The notes beneath the pieces were generated by a model. That model worked only from the letters and a program-made list of their open reading frames with translations. It was not told where the DNA came from and made no database searches. From Echinarachnius parma (lineage: Eukaryota > Echinodermata > Echinoidea > Clypeasteroida > Echinarachniidae), in the NCBI GenBank assembly GCA_037951105.1, contig JBAMJV010003314.1, positions 118,389 to 182,388 of the forward strand: DNA of 64,000 nucleotides, in the 5' to 3' direction. This document shows, piece by piece, positions 10,559 to 25,400 of the stretch. The first letter of the stretch is position 1. Every line of letters starts with the position of its first letter. Position numbers and translations under genes: made by a program.

Positions 10559-11600
10559 ATGAATTGCGTACATTAAGGAAAGCACGCATGCGAAGTACGG
10601 AGAATATGCGCACAGTGCAGCAGCGCCGACTGTCTAATTTGTGACAGAAAATGTCTTATTTCTGAATCAAGAATAAAGACATAAACAAATTAATCTCCTA
10701 ATATTAAAGAGGATATATTTTGGCACCGACTCATATATTTAAATAGTCAGTAACTACCAAAAGCACCAATTAATAGGCCAAAAATGTATTATTTGACACA
10801 TATCACGGCTCCAAAACGCCAACCTAAAAGCGCGCGCAGCACATTCTCCGCGTCTCCGTAATTGGGGAATTGAGGTCTAATATTCCTTATTTCTATAGAA
10901 TGGCCTATATATACATCAACTAAATCCATACATTACATTAAGAATTATAATTGACATCAACTTAAACATATAAGTTATGTTATTTACATTCCATAAACGC
11001 TTAATAAGGATTTTGATATAAATATAAACATAAGAACGGATCCGGACTGACTCTAATTTGCATACGCATAATTTGCATACGCCCGCGTAAATTGTGCGCT
11101 AATTCCAAAAGTACCGGAAGTGAAAAATGTAAACAAACTGACTGGTTTTGCGTGTTTGTTCCTGAATGCGTGCATGAATCGAGAGGCAATACGGATCGTT
11201 TCTCCTATCGAAGGGATAATTAAAAAATGATTTACATCTATTCTTTTGTGAAATAAATGTGATTATTCAAAAGCAAGTTAATATCCAGGGATTACAGTAC
11301 AGTATCAAACTTCAATTATAAATGGTAAGTGATTTCCTTATCTTGCAATAATGGGACAATAATAAAATGTAAGCTGTAATTCCATGTGTCAACGTACAAA
11401 TATGAGCAAGGAATAAATCCTTTATTAAAATCTATAATAATCATGTAATCTAGTCCTACAAGTATTAAATTTATAACAAGTAATTAAACTTACTTCTGTT
11501 GATGTCAATCGTCAATGTCAGAGAGTAAATAAAGATAGTCTTTTCTCCAGACCTAAAACCAAAGAAGATAAGTATAGCGAAGTAGGTTCGCTACAATATG
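10559..11600. other. Non-coding spacer, no gene seen
   Basis: AT-rich sequence between the non-LTR element and the satellite. No ORF shows protein-like composition. A 7-bp inverted repeat (TAGCGAA/TTCGCTA, 11574-11592) lies just before the first satellite monomer and may mark the array junction. Confidence 0.6.
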
Positions 11601-14538
11601 TTAATCCTCTTGAATCCTTTATAGGAGTTTTAAAAAGATAGAATGGCATGTAAGCCCCCAAGGACAGAAGGTCGAATCTTAGCAAGCGCATTCTGGAATG
11701 TATGAAGTCTCAACGAAGACCGCCATGCAACAAGACCGATCACCGAAAGTTGTCAAGGATCCTGATACCCCTCGCCTGGTCTCTCCGCCTCTCTGGCCGA
11801 TAACCCCGGAAAGACCGATCATCTCCATGCACGATTAGAAAATAATCGACAACCTTTGTGAGCTCACTCAAGCATGAACGATCATTCTAACAGGAACATG
11901 AATATGCATGAGTCTATCAATTTAAACTTGAAAACTTAATACTTTTTTATTAAAAAAAATCATTACATAACAGGTTGTTTGTTCTTTTATACATGCAGAC
12001 TTTAAAAAAACAAGTATAATATGGATCTGAAATTGTTAGTGTTGGTATCCTGTTTTCACTCGTTTAGAATAGCGCATTTGTAATTGAAAATTCAACGACG
12101 AAAAACTATAACTGTGAAATGGTTCGTGACATGGAAGTGCATTAGCTTTCAATTCCATTCAATCTTCACTCTGGTTTCTCTGCATCGCGCATAAATCTTT
12201 CGCCTTTTACTAAAGATTTCCGTGCAGAGGAGCACAATGATGAGTATATAGCTATTTTTCTCTGGTCGGCCTTGAGGACTGACCACGCACGCATCCACCA
12301 ATGAAAAGAAAGACACACACACACACATACTATAGGGGTACATATGATGATGTCATCATGCGCCCTACACCCGCACCGACCACCACCACCACCACCACCA
12401 TCACCCCTCCACCACTCATTTACATAAAATATTGGCCATTCTCCATATTTCGTAAAAAAAAAAATTATTCGTGGTTCTTGGTTCTTGATAGGTTAATCAC
12501 CCCCCCCCCCCCCCAATACTCTTCAGTTTTAACTGAAGGTGAGTCTGAGATAGTGGTTAGCATCTGAGGAAAATACTTAATTAGCAAGCGCAGTCTGGAA
12601 TGTATGAAGTCTCGCCGCAGACCCCCATGCAACAGGACCGATAATCAAAAGTTGTCAAGGATCGTGTTGTAACGCACCCAACGCATTCCCCCCCCCCCCC
12701 CCCCCCCCCCTGCATGGCTACAGGCCTGCTTGGTATAGGTTAATCCTCTTGAATCCTTTATAGGAGTTTTAAAAAGAGGAGAATGGTTAAGATCGAGGAG
12801 AATGGTTAGCCTCCAAGGACAGAAGGGTCGAATCTTAGGAAGCGCATTCTAGAATGTATGAAGTCTCATCGAAGACCGCCATGCAACAAGACCGATCACC
12901 GAAAGTTGTCAACGATCTTGATACCCCTCGCCTGGTCTTTCCGCCTCTCTGGCCGATACCCCGGAAAGACCGATCATCTCCATGCACGATTAGAAAATAA
13001 TCGACACCTTTGTGAGCTCACTCAAGCATGAACGGTCATTCAACAGGAACATGAATATGCATGAGTCTATCAATTTAAACTTGAAAACTTAATACTTTTT
13101 TATTTAAAAAAATCATTACATAACAGGTTGTTTGTTCTTTTATACATGCAGACTTTAAAAAAAACAAGTATAATATGGATCTGAAATTGTTAGTGTTGGT
13201 ATCCTGTTTCACTCGTTAGAATAGCGCATTTGTAATTGAAAATCAACGACGAAAAACTATAACTGTGAAATAGTTCGTGCCATGTAAGTGCATTAGCTTT
13301 CAATTCCATGCAATCTTCACTCTGGTTTCTCTGCATCGCGCATAAATCTTTCGCCTTTTTACTAAAGATTTCCGTGCAGAGGAGCACAATGATGAGTATA
13401 TAGCTATTTTTCTCTGGTCGGCCCTTGAGGCCTGACCACGCATCCACCAATGAAAGAAAGACACACGAACACACACATACTATAGGGGTACATAGGATGA
13501 TGTCATCATGCGCCCTACACCCGCACCGACCACCACCACCACCACCACCCCTCCACCACTCATTTACATACAATATTGGCCATTCTCCATATTTCGTTTT
13601 AAAAAAAATAATTATTCGTGGTTCTTGTTCTTGGTAGGTTAACCACACCCCCCCCCCCCCCCCCCCCCAATACTCTTCGGTTTTAACTGAAGGTGGGTCT
13701 GAGATAGTGGTTAGCATCTGAGGAAAATTCTTAATAAGCAAGCGCAGTCTGGAATGTATGAAGTCTCGCCGCAGACCCCCATGCAACAGGACCGATAATC
13801 AAAAGTTGTCAAGGATCGTGTTGTAACGCACCAACGCATTTCCCACCCCCACCCCCCCCCCCCCCCCTGCATGGCTACAGGCCTGCTTGATATAGGTTAA
13901 TCCTCTTGAATCCTTTATAGGAGTTTTAAAAAGATGAGAATGGTAAGCCCCCAAGGACAGAAGGGTCGAATCTTAGCAAGCGCATTCTGGAATGTATGAA
14001 GTCTCAACGAAGACCGCCATGCAACAAGACCGATCACCGAAAGTTGTCAAGGATCCTGATACCCCTCGCCTGGTCTCTCTCGCCTCTCTGGCCGATAACC
14101 CCGGAAAGACCGATCATCTCCATGCACGATTAGAAAATAATCGACACCTTTGTGAGCTCACTCAAGCATGAACGATCATTCAACAGGAACATGAATATGC
14201 ATGAGTCTATCAATTTAAACTTGAAAACTTAATACTTTTTTATTTAAAAAAATCATTACATAACAGGTTGTTTGTTCTTTTATACATGCAGACTTAAAAA
14301 AAACAAGTATAATATGGATCTGAAATTGTTAGTGTTGGTATCCTGTTTCACTCGTTTAGAATAGCGCATTTGTAATTGAAAATTCAACGACGAAAAACTA
14401 TAACTGTGAAATGGTTCGTGACATGGAAGTGCATTAGCTTTCAATTCCATTCAATCTTCACTCTGGTTTCTCTGCATCGCGCATAAATCTTTCGCCTTTT
14501 ACTAAAGATTTCCGTGCAGAGGAGCACAATGATGAGTA

Positions 14539-14716
14539 CAGTCAAACCTGTCTTAGCGGCCACCTGTCTATAGCAGCCAACCTGTCTATAGTGGCCATCA
14601 AAAGTTATCCCCTGCAAGGAAAAACAGTACTATTGAACCTGTCTATAGTGGCCACCTGTCTACAATGGCCACTATTCTTGACTCCCTTGGGTTGCCACTA
14701 TACACAGGTTTGACTG
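14539..14716. mobile_element. 178-bp TA-flanked MITE, copy 1 (in satellite)
   Basis: The element starts CAGTCAAACCTGTCTTAGC, ends with the inverse of CAGTCAAACCTGTGTATAG, and is flanked by TA on both sides. The empty site GATGAGTATATAGC is present in the other monomers. TA target duplication and the CAGT terminus fit Tc1/mariner-pogo-type MITEs. The interior repeats 'CCTGTCTATAGTGGCCA' several times. It carries no ORF. Confidence 0.85.
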
Positions 14717-17700
14717 TATATAGCTATTTTTCTCTGGTCGGCCCTTGAGCCTGACCACGCATCAACCAATGAAAAGAAAGACACACACACACACATACTA
14801 TAGGGGTACATATGATGATGTCATCATGCGCCCTACACCCGCACCGACCACCACCACCACCACCACCATCACCCCTCCACCACTCATTTACATAAAATAT
14901 TGGCCATTCTCCATATTTCGTTAAAAAAAAGAATTATTCGTGGTTCTTGGTTCTTGGTAGGTTAATCACTCCCCCCCCCCCCCCCCCCCAATACTCTTCA
15001 GTTTTAACTGAAGGTGAATCTGAGATAGTGGTTAGCATCTGAGGAAAATACTTAATTAGCAAGCGCAGTCTGGAATGTATGAAGTCTCGCCGCAGACCCC
15101 CCATGCAACAGGACCGATAATCAAAAGTTGTCAAGGATCGTGTTGTAACGCACCCAACGCATTTCCCCCCCCCCACCCCCCCCCCCACCCCCCCCTCTGC
15201 ATGGCTACAGGCATGCTTGGTATAGGTTAATCCTCTTGAATCCTTTATAGGAGTTTTAAAAAGAGGAGAATGGTTTAAGATCGAGGAGAATGGTTAGCCT
15301 CCAAGGACAGAAGGGTCGAATCTTAGGAAGCGCATTCTAGAATGTATGAAGTCTCATCGAAGACCGCCATGCAACAAGACCGATCACCGAAAGTTGTCAA
15401 CGATCTTGATACCCCTCGCCTGGTCTTTCCGCCTCTCTGGCCGATAACCCCGGAAAGACCGATCATCTCCATGCACGATTAGAAAATAATCGACACCTTT
15501 GTGAGCTCACTCAAGCATGAACGGTCATTCAACAGGAACATGAATATGCATGAGTCTATCAATTTAAACTTGAAAACTTAATACTTTTTTATTTAAAAAA
15601 ATCATTACATAACAGGTTGTTTGTTCTTTTATACATGCAGACTTAAAAAAAACAAGTATAATATGGATCTGAAATTGTTAGTGTTGGTATCCTGTTTCAC
15701 TCGTTTAGAATAGCGCATTTGTAATTGAAAATTCAACGACGAAAAACTATAACTGTGAAATAGTTCGTGCCATGTAAGTGCATTAGCTTTCAATTCCATG
15801 CAATCTTCACTCTGGTTTCTCTGCATCGCGCATAAATCTTTCGCCTTTTACTAAAGATTTCCATGCAGAGGAGCACAATGATGAGTATATAGCTATTTTT
15901 CTCTGGTCGGCCCTTGAGGCCTGACCACGCATCCACCAATGAAAAGAAAGACACACACACACACACACAAGGTACATAGGATGATGTCATCATGCGCCCT
16001 ACACCCGCACCGACCACCACCAACACCACCACCACCCCTCCACCACTCATTTACATAAAATATTGGCCATTCTCCATATTTCGTTTTAAAAAAAAATAAT
16101 TATTCGTGGTTCTTGGTTCTTGGTAGGTTAACCACCCCCCCCCCCCCCCCCCAATACTCTTCGGTTTTAACTGAAGGTGGGTCTGAGATAGTGGTTAGCA
16201 TCTGAGGAAAATTCTTAATAAGCAAGCGCAGTCTGGAATATATGAAGTCTCGCCGCAGACCCCCATGCAACAGGACCGATAATCAAAAGTTGTCAAGGAT
16301 CGTGTTGTAACGCACCCAACGCATTTCCCCCCCCCCCCCACCCCCCCCCCCCCTGCATGGCTACAGCCTACAGGCCTGCTTGATATATGTTAATCCTCTT
16401 GAATCCTTTATAGGAGTTTTAAAAAGATGAGAATGGTAAGCCCCCAAGGACAGAAGGGTCGAATCTTAGCAAGCGCATTCTGGAATGTATGAAGTCTCAA
16501 CGAAGACCGCCATGCAACAAGACCGATCACCGAAAGTTGTCAAGGATCCTGATACCCCCGCCTGGTCTCTCCGCCTCTCTGGCCGAATAACCCCGGAAAG
16601 ACCGATCATCTCCATGCACGATTAGAAAATAATCGACACCTTTGTGAGCTCACTCAAGCATGAACGATCATTCAACAGGAACATGAATATGCATGAGTCT
16701 ATCAATTTAAACTTGAAAACTTAATACTTTTTTATTAAAAAAAATCATTACATAACAGGTTGTTTGTTCTTTTATACATGCAGACTTATAAAAAACAAGT
16801 ATAATATGGATCTGAAATTGTTAGTGTTGGTATCCTGTTTCACTCGTTTAGAATAGCGCATTTGTAATTGAAAATTCAACGACGAAAAACTATAACTGTG
16901 AAATGGTTCGTGACATGGAAGTGCATTAGCTTTCAATTCCATTCAATCTTCACTCTGGTTTCTCTGCATCGCGCATAAATCTTTCGCCTTTTACTAAAGA
17001 TTTCCGTGCAGAGGAGCACAATGATGAGTATATAGCTATTTTTCTCTGGTCGGCCCTTGAGGACTGACCACGCACGCATCCACCAATGAAAAGAAAGACA
17101 CACACACACACATACTATAGGGGTACATATGATGATGTCATCATGCGCCCTACACCCGCACCGACCACCACCACCACCACCACCATCACCCCTCCACCAC
17201 TCATTTACATAAAATATTGGCCATTCTCCATATTTCGTTAAAAAAAAAATTATTCGTGGTTCTTGGTTCTTGATAGGTTAATCACCCCCCCCCCCCCCCC
17301 CAATACTCTTCAGTTTTAACTGAAGGTGAGTCTGAGATAGTGGTTAGCATCTGAGGAAAATACTTAATTAGCAAGCGCAGTCTGGAATGTATGAAGTCTC
17401 GCCGCAGACCCCCATGCAACAGGACCGATAATCAAAAGTTGTCAAGGATCGTGTTGTAACGCACCCAACGCATCCCCCCCCCCCCCCCTGCATGGCTACA
17501 GGCCTGCTTGGTATAGGTTAATCCTCTTGAATCCTTTATAGGAGTTTTAAAAAGAGGAGAATGGTTTAAGATCGAGGAGAATGGTTAGCCTCCAAGGACA
17601 GAAGGGTCGAATCTTAGGAAGCGCATTCTAGAATGTATGAAGTCTCATCGAAGACCGCCATGCAACAAGACCGATCACCGAAAGTTGTCAACGATCTTGA

Positions 17701-19319
17701 TACCCCTCGCCTGGTCTTTCCGCCTCTCTGGCCGATAACCCCGGAAAGACCGATCATCTCCATGCACGATTAGAAAATAATCGACACCTTTGTGAGCTCA
17801 CTCAAGCATGAACGGTCATTCAACAGGAACATGAATATGCATGAGTCTATCAATTTAAACTTGAAAACTTAATACTTTTTTATTTAAAAAAATCATTACA
17901 TAACAGGTTGTTTGTTCTTTTATACATGCAGACTTTAAAAAAAAAAAGTATAATATGGATCTGAAATTGTTAGTGTTGGTATCCTGTTTCACTCGTTTAG
18001 AATAGCGCATTTGTAATTGAAAATTCAACGACGAAAAACTATAACTGTGAAATAGTTCGTGCCATGTAAGTGCATTAGCTTTCAATTCCATGCAATCTTC
18101 ACTCTGGTTTCTCTGCATCGCGCATAAATCTTTCGCCTTTTACTAAAGATGTCCGTGCAGAGGAGCACAATGATGAGTATATAGCTATTTTTCTCTGGTC
18201 GGCCCTTGAGGCCTGACCACGCATCCACCAATGAAAAGAAAGACACACGAACACACACATACTATAGGGGTACATAGGATGATGTCATCATGCGCCCTAC
18301 ACCCGCACCGACCACCACCACCACCACCACCCCTCCACCACTCATTTACATACAATATTGGCCATTCTCCATATTTCGTTTAAAAAAAAATAATTATTCG
18401 TGGTTCTTGGTTCTTGGTAGGTTAACCACACCCCCCCCCCCCCCCCCCCAATACTCTTCGGTTTTAACTGAAGGTGGGTCTGAGATAGTGGTTAGCATCT
18501 GAGGAAAATTCTTAATAAGCAAGCGCAGTCTGGAATGTATGAAGTCTCGCCGCAGACCCCCATGCAACAGGACCGATAATCAAAAGTTGTCAAGGATCGT
18601 GTTGTAACGCACCCAACGCATTTCCCACCCCCACCCCCCCCCCCCCCCCTGCATGGCTACAGGCCTGCTTGATATAGGTTAATCCTCTTGAATCCTTTAT
18701 AGGAGTTTTAAAAAGATGAGAATGGTAAGCCCCCAAGGACAGAAGGGTCGAATCTTAGCAAGCGCATTCTGGAATGTATGAAGTCTCAACGAAGACCGCC
18801 ATGCAACAAGACCGATCACCGAAAGTTGTCAAGGATCCTGATACCCCTCGCCTGGTCTCTCCGCCTCTCTGGCCGATAACCCCGGAAAGACCGATCATCT
18901 CCATGCACGATTAGAAAATAATCGACACCTTTGTGAGCTCACTCAAGCATGAACGATCATTCAACAGGAACATGAATATGCATGAGTCTATCAATTTAAA
19001 CTTGAAAACTTAATACTTTTTTATTTAAAAAAATCATTACATAACAGGTTGTTTGTTCTTTTATACATGCAGACTTAAAAAAAACAAGTATAATATGGAT
19101 CTGAAATTGTTAGTGTTGGTATCCTGTTTCACTCGTTTAGAATAGCGCATTTGTAATTGAAAATTCAACGACGAAAAACTATAACTGTGAAATGGTTCGT
19201 GACATGGAAGTGCATTAGCTTTCAATTCCATTCAATCTTCACTCTGGTTTCTCTGCATCGCGCATAAATCTTTCGCCTTTTACTAAAGATTTCCGTGCAG
19301 AGGAGCACAATGATGAGTA

Positions 19320-19497
19320 CAGTCAAACCTGTCTTAGCGGCCACCTGTCTATAGCAGCCAACCTGTCTATAGTGGCCATCAAAAGTTATCCCCTGCAAGG
19401 AAAAACAGTACTATTGAACCTGTCTATAGTGGCCACCTGTCTACAATGGCCACTATTCTTGACTCCCTTGGGTTGCCACTATACACAGGTTTGACTG
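19320..19497. mobile_element. 178-bp TA-flanked MITE, copy 2 (in satellite)
   Basis: Same element, same insertion point and nearly the same sequence as the copy at 14539, in the monomer starting at 18679. Identity of site shows it spread with the monomer, not by fresh insertion. Confidence 0.85.
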
Positions 19498-22400
19498 TAT
19501 ATAGCTATTTTTCTCTGGTCGGCCCTTGAGGCCTGACCACGCATCCACCAATGAAAAGAAAGACACACACACACACATACTATAGGGGTACATATGATGA
19601 TGTCATCATGCGCCCTACACCCGCACCGACCACCACCACCACCACCACCATCACCCCTCCACCACTCATTTACATAAAATATTGGCCATTCTCCATATTT
19701 CGTTAAAAAAAAGAATTATTCGTGGTTCTTGGTTCTTGGTAGGTTAATCACACCCCCCCCCCCCCCCCAATACTCTTCAGTTTTAACTGAAGGTGAATCT
19801 GAGATAGTGGTTAGCATCTGAGGAAAATACTTAATTAGCAAGCGCAGTCTGGAATGTATGAAGTCTCGCCGCAGACCCCCATGCAACAGGACCGATAATC
19901 AAAAGTTGTCAAGGATCGTGTTGTAACGCACCCAACGCATTTCCCCCCCCCCACCCCCCCCCCCCCCCCCTGCATGGCTACAGGCATGCTTGGTATAGGT
20001 TAATCCTCTTGAATCCTTTATAGGAGTTTTAAAAAGAGGAGAATGGTTTAAGATCGAGGAGAATGGTTAGCCTCCAAGGACAGAAGGGTCGAATCTTAGG
20101 AAGCGCATTCTAGAATGTATGAAGTCTCATCGAAGACCGCCATGCAACAAGACCGATCACCGAAAGTTGTCAACGATCTTGATACCCCTCGCCTGGTCTT
20201 TCCGCCTCTCTGGCCGATAACCCCGGAAAGACCGATCATCTCCATGCACGATTAGAAAATAATCGACACCTTTGTGAGCTCACTCAAGCATGAACGGTCA
20301 TTCAACAGGAACATGAATATGCATGAGTCTATCAATTTAAACTTGAAAACTTAATACTTTTTTATTTAAAAAAATCATTACATAACAGGTTGTTTGTTCT
20401 TTTATACATGCAGACTTAAAAAAAACAAGTATAATATGGATCTGAAATTGTTAGTGTTGGTATCCTGTTTCACTCGTTTAGAATAGCGCATTTGTAATTG
20501 AAAATTCAACGACGAAAAACTATAACTGTGAAATAGTTCGTGCCATGTAAGTGCATTAGCTTTCAATTCCATGCAATCTTCACTCTGGTTTCTCTGCATC
20601 GCGCATAAATCTTTCGCCTTTTACTAAAGATTTCCATGCAGAGGAGCACAATGATGAGTATATAGCTATTTTTCTCTGGTCGGCCCTTGAGGCCTGACCA
20701 CGCATCCACCAATGAAAAGAAAGACACACACACACACACACATACTATAGGGGTACATAGGATGATGTCATCATGCGCCCTACACCCGCACCGACCACCA
20801 CCACCACCACCACCACCCCTCCACCACTCATTTACATAAAATATTGGCCATTCTCCATATTTCGTTTTAAAAAAAATAATTATTCGTGGTTCTTGGTTCT
20901 TGGTAGGTTAACCACCCCCCCCCCCCCCCCCCCCAATACTCTTCGGTTTTAACTGAAGGTGGGTCTGAGATAGTGGTTAGCATCTGAGGAAAATTCTTAA
21001 TAAGCAAGCGCAGTCTGGAATGTATGAAGTCTCGCCGCAGACCCCCATGCAACAGGACCGATAATCAAAAGTTGTCAAGGATCGTGTTATAACGCACCCA
21101 ACGCATTTCCCCCCCCCCCCACCCCCCCCCCCTGCATGGCTACAGGCCTGCTTGATATAGGTTAATCCTCTTGAATCCTTTATAGGAGTTTTAAAAAGAT
21201 GAGAATGGTAAGCCCCCAAGGACAGAAGGGTCGAATCTTAGCAAGCGCATTCTGGAATGTATGAAGTCTCAACGAAGACCGCCATGCAACAAGACCGATC
21301 ACCGAAAGTTGTCAAGGATCCTGATACCCCTCGCCTGGTCTCTCCGCCTCTCTGGCCGATAACCCCGGAAAGACCGATCATCTCCATGCACGATTAGAAA
21401 ATAATCGACACCTTTGTGAGCTCACTCAAGCATGAACGATCATTCAACAGGAACATGAATATGCATGAGTCTATCAATTTAAACTTGAAAACTTAATACT
21501 TTTTTATTAAAAAAAATCATTACATAACAGGTTGTTTGTTCTTTTATACATGCAGACTTAAAAAAAAAACAAGTATAATATGGATCTGAAATTGTTAGTG
21601 TTGGTATCCTGTTTCACTCGTTTAGAATAGCGCATTTGTAATTGAAAATTCAACGACGAAAAACTATAACTGTGAAATGGTTCGTGCCATGTAAGTACAT
21701 TAGCTTTCAATTCCATGCAATCTTCACTCTGGTTTCTCTGCATCGCGCATAAATCTTTCGCCTTTTACTAAAGATTTCCGTGCAGAGGAGCACAATGATG
21801 AGTATATAGCTATTTTTCTCTGGTCGGCCCTTGAGGCCTGACCACGCATCCACCAATGAAAAGAAAGACACACACACACACACATACTATAGGGGTACAT
21901 AGGATGATGTCATCATGCGCCCTACACCCGCACCGACCACCACCACCACCACCACCCCTCCACCACTCATTTACATAAAATATTGGCCATTCTCCATATT
22001 TCGTTTAAAAAAAAATAATTATTCGTGGTTCTTGGTTCTTGGTAGGTTAACCACCCCCCCCCCCCCCAATACTCTTCGGTTTTAACTGAAGGGGGGTCTG
22101 AGATAGTGGTTAGCATCTGAGGAAAATTCTTAATAAGCAAGCGCAGTCTGGAATGTATGAAGTCTCGCCGCAGACCCCCATGCAACAGGACCGATAATCA
22201 AAAGTTGTCAAGGATCGTGTTGTAACGCACCCAACGCATTCCCCCCCCCCCCCCCCCCCCTGCATGGCTACATGCCTGCTTGATATAGGTTAATCCTCTT
22301 GAATCCTTTATAGGAGTTTTAAAAAGATGAGAATGGTAAGCCCCCAAGGACAGAAGGGTCGAATCTTAGCAAGCGCATTCTGGAATGTATGAAGTCTCAA

Positions 22401-25400
22401 CGAAGACCGCCATGCAACAAGACCGATCACCGAAAGTTGTCAAGGATCCTGATACCCCTCGCCTGGTCTCTCCGCCTCTCTGGCCGATAACCCCGGAAAG
22501 ACCGATCATCTCCATGCACGATTAGAAAATAATCGACACCTTTGTGAGCTCACTCAAGCATGAACGGTCATTCAACAGGAACATGAATATGCATGAATCT
22601 ATCAATTTAAACTTGAAAACTTAATACTTTTTTATTTAAAAAAATCATTACATAACAGGTTGTTTGTTCTTTTATACATGCAGACTTTAAAAACAACAAG
22701 TATAATATGGATCTGAAATTATTAGTGTTGGTATCCTGTTTCACTCGTTTAGAATAGCGCATTTGTAATTGAAAATTCAACGACGAAAAACTATAACTGT
22801 GAAATAGTTCGTGCCATGTAAGTGCATTAGCTTTCAATTCCATGCAATCTTCACTCTGGTTTCTCTGCATCGCGCATAAATCTTTCGCCTTTTACTAAAG
22901 ATTTCCGTGCAGAGGAGCACAATGATGAGTATATAGCTATTTTTCTCTGGTCGGCCCTTGAGGCCTGACCACGCATCCACCAATGAAAAGAAAGACACAC
23001 ACACACACACACATACTATAGGGGTACATAGGATGATGTCATCATGCGCCCTACACCCTCACCGACCACCACCACCACCACCACCCCTCCACCACTCATT
23101 TACATAAAATATTGGCCATTCTCCATATTTCGTTAAAAAAAAAATAATTATTCGTGGTTCTTGGTTCTTGGTAGGTTAACCACACCCCCCCCCCCCCCCC
23201 CTCCCCCCAATACTCTTCGGTTTTAACTGAAGGTGGGTCTGAGATAGTGGTTAGCATCTGAGGAAAATTCTTAATAAGCAAGCGCAGTCTGGAATGTATA
23301 AAGTCTCGCCGCAGACCCCCATGCAACAGGACCGATAATCAAAAGTTGTCAAGGATCGTGTTGTAACGCACCCAACGCATTTCCCACCCCCACCCCCCCC
23401 CCCCCCCCCTGCATGGCTACAGGCCTGCTTGATATAGGTTAATCCTCTTGAATCCTTTATAGGAGTTTTAAAAAGATGAGAATGGTAAGCCCCCAAGGAC
23501 AGAAGGGTCGAATCTTAGCAAGCGCATTCTGGAATGTATGAAGTCTCAACGAAGACCGCCATGCAACAAGACCGATCACCGAAAGTTGTCAAGGATCCTG
23601 ATACCCCTCGCCTGGTCTCTCCGCCTCTCTGGCCGATAACCCCGGAAAGACCGATCATCTCCATGCACGATTAGAAAATAATCGACACCTTTGTGAGCTC
23701 ACTCAAGCATGAACGATCATTCAACAATTTAAACTTGAAAACTTAATACTTTTTTATTTAAAAAAATCATTACATAACAGGTTGTTTGTTCTTTTATACA
23801 TGCAGACTTAAAAAAAAAACAAGTATAATATGGATCTGAAATTGTTAGTGTTGGTATCCTGTTTCACTCGTTTAGAATAGCGCATTTGTAATTGAAAATT
23901 CAACGACGAAAAACTATAACTGTGAAATAGTTCGTGCCATGTAAGTGCATTAGCTTTCAATTCCATGCAATCTTCACTCTGGTTTCTCTGCATCGCGCAT
24001 AAATCTTTCGCCTTTTACTAAAGATTTCCGTGCAGAGGAGCACAATGATGAGTATATAGCTATTTTTCTCTGGTCGGCCCTTGAGGCCTGACCACGCATC
24101 CACCAATGAAAAGAAAGACACACACACACACATACTATAGGGGTACATATGAAGATGTCATCATGCGCCCTACACCCGCACCGACCACCACCACCACCAC
24201 CACCATCACCCCTCCACCACTCATTTACATAAAATATTGGCCATTCTCCATATTTCGTTAAAAAAAAGGATTATTCGTGGTTCTTGGTTCTTGGTAGGTT
24301 AATCACCCCCCCCCCCCCCCCCATACTCTTCAGTTTTAACTGAAGGTGAGTCTGAGATAGTGGTTAGCATCTGAGGAAAATACTTAATTAGCAAGCGCAG
24401 TCTGGAATGTATGAAGTCTCGCTGCAGACCCCCATGCAACAGGACCGATAATCAAAAGTTGTCAAGGATCGTGTTGTAACGCACCCAACGCATTTCCCCC
24501 CCCCCCACCCCCCACCCCCCCCCCCCCCCCTGCATGGCTACAGGCCTGCTTGGTATAGGTTAATCCTCTTGAATCCTTTATAGGAGTTTTAAAAAGAGGA
24601 GAATGGTTTAAGATCGAGGAGAATGGTTAGCCTCCAAGGACAGAAGGGTCGAATCTTAGGAAGCGCATTCTAGAATGTATGAAGTCTCATCGAAGACCGC
24701 CATGCAACAAGACCGATCACCGAAAGTTGTCAACGATCTTGATACCCCTCGCCTGGTATTTCCGCCTCTCTGGCCGATAACCCCGGAAAGACCGATCATC
24801 TCCATGCACGATTAGAAAATAATCGACACCTTTGTGAGCTCACTCAAGCATGAACGGTCATTCAACAGGAATATGAATATGCATGAATCTATCAATTTAA
24901 ACTTGAAAACTTAATACTTTTTTATTTAAAAAAATCATTACATAACAGGTTGTTTGTTCTTTTATACATGCAGACTTAAAAAAAAACAAGTATAATATGG
25001 ATCTGAAATTATTAGTGTTGGTATCCTGTTTCACTCGTTTAGAATAGCGCATTTGTAATTGAAAATTCAACGACGAAAAACTATAACTGTGAAATAGTTC
25101 GTGCCATGTAAGTGCATTAGCTTTCAATTCCATGCAATCTTCACTCTGGTTTCTCTGCATCGCGCATAAATCTTTCGCCTTTTACTAAAGATTTCCGTGC
25201 AGAGGAGCACAATGATGAGTATATAGCTATTTTTCTCTGGTCGGCCCTTGAGGCCTGACCACGCATCCACCAATGAAAAGAAAGACACACACACACACAC
25301 ACATACTATAGGGGTACATAGGATGATGTCATCATGCGCCCTACACCCTCACCGACCACCACCACCACCACCACCCCTCCACCACTCATTTACATAAAAT

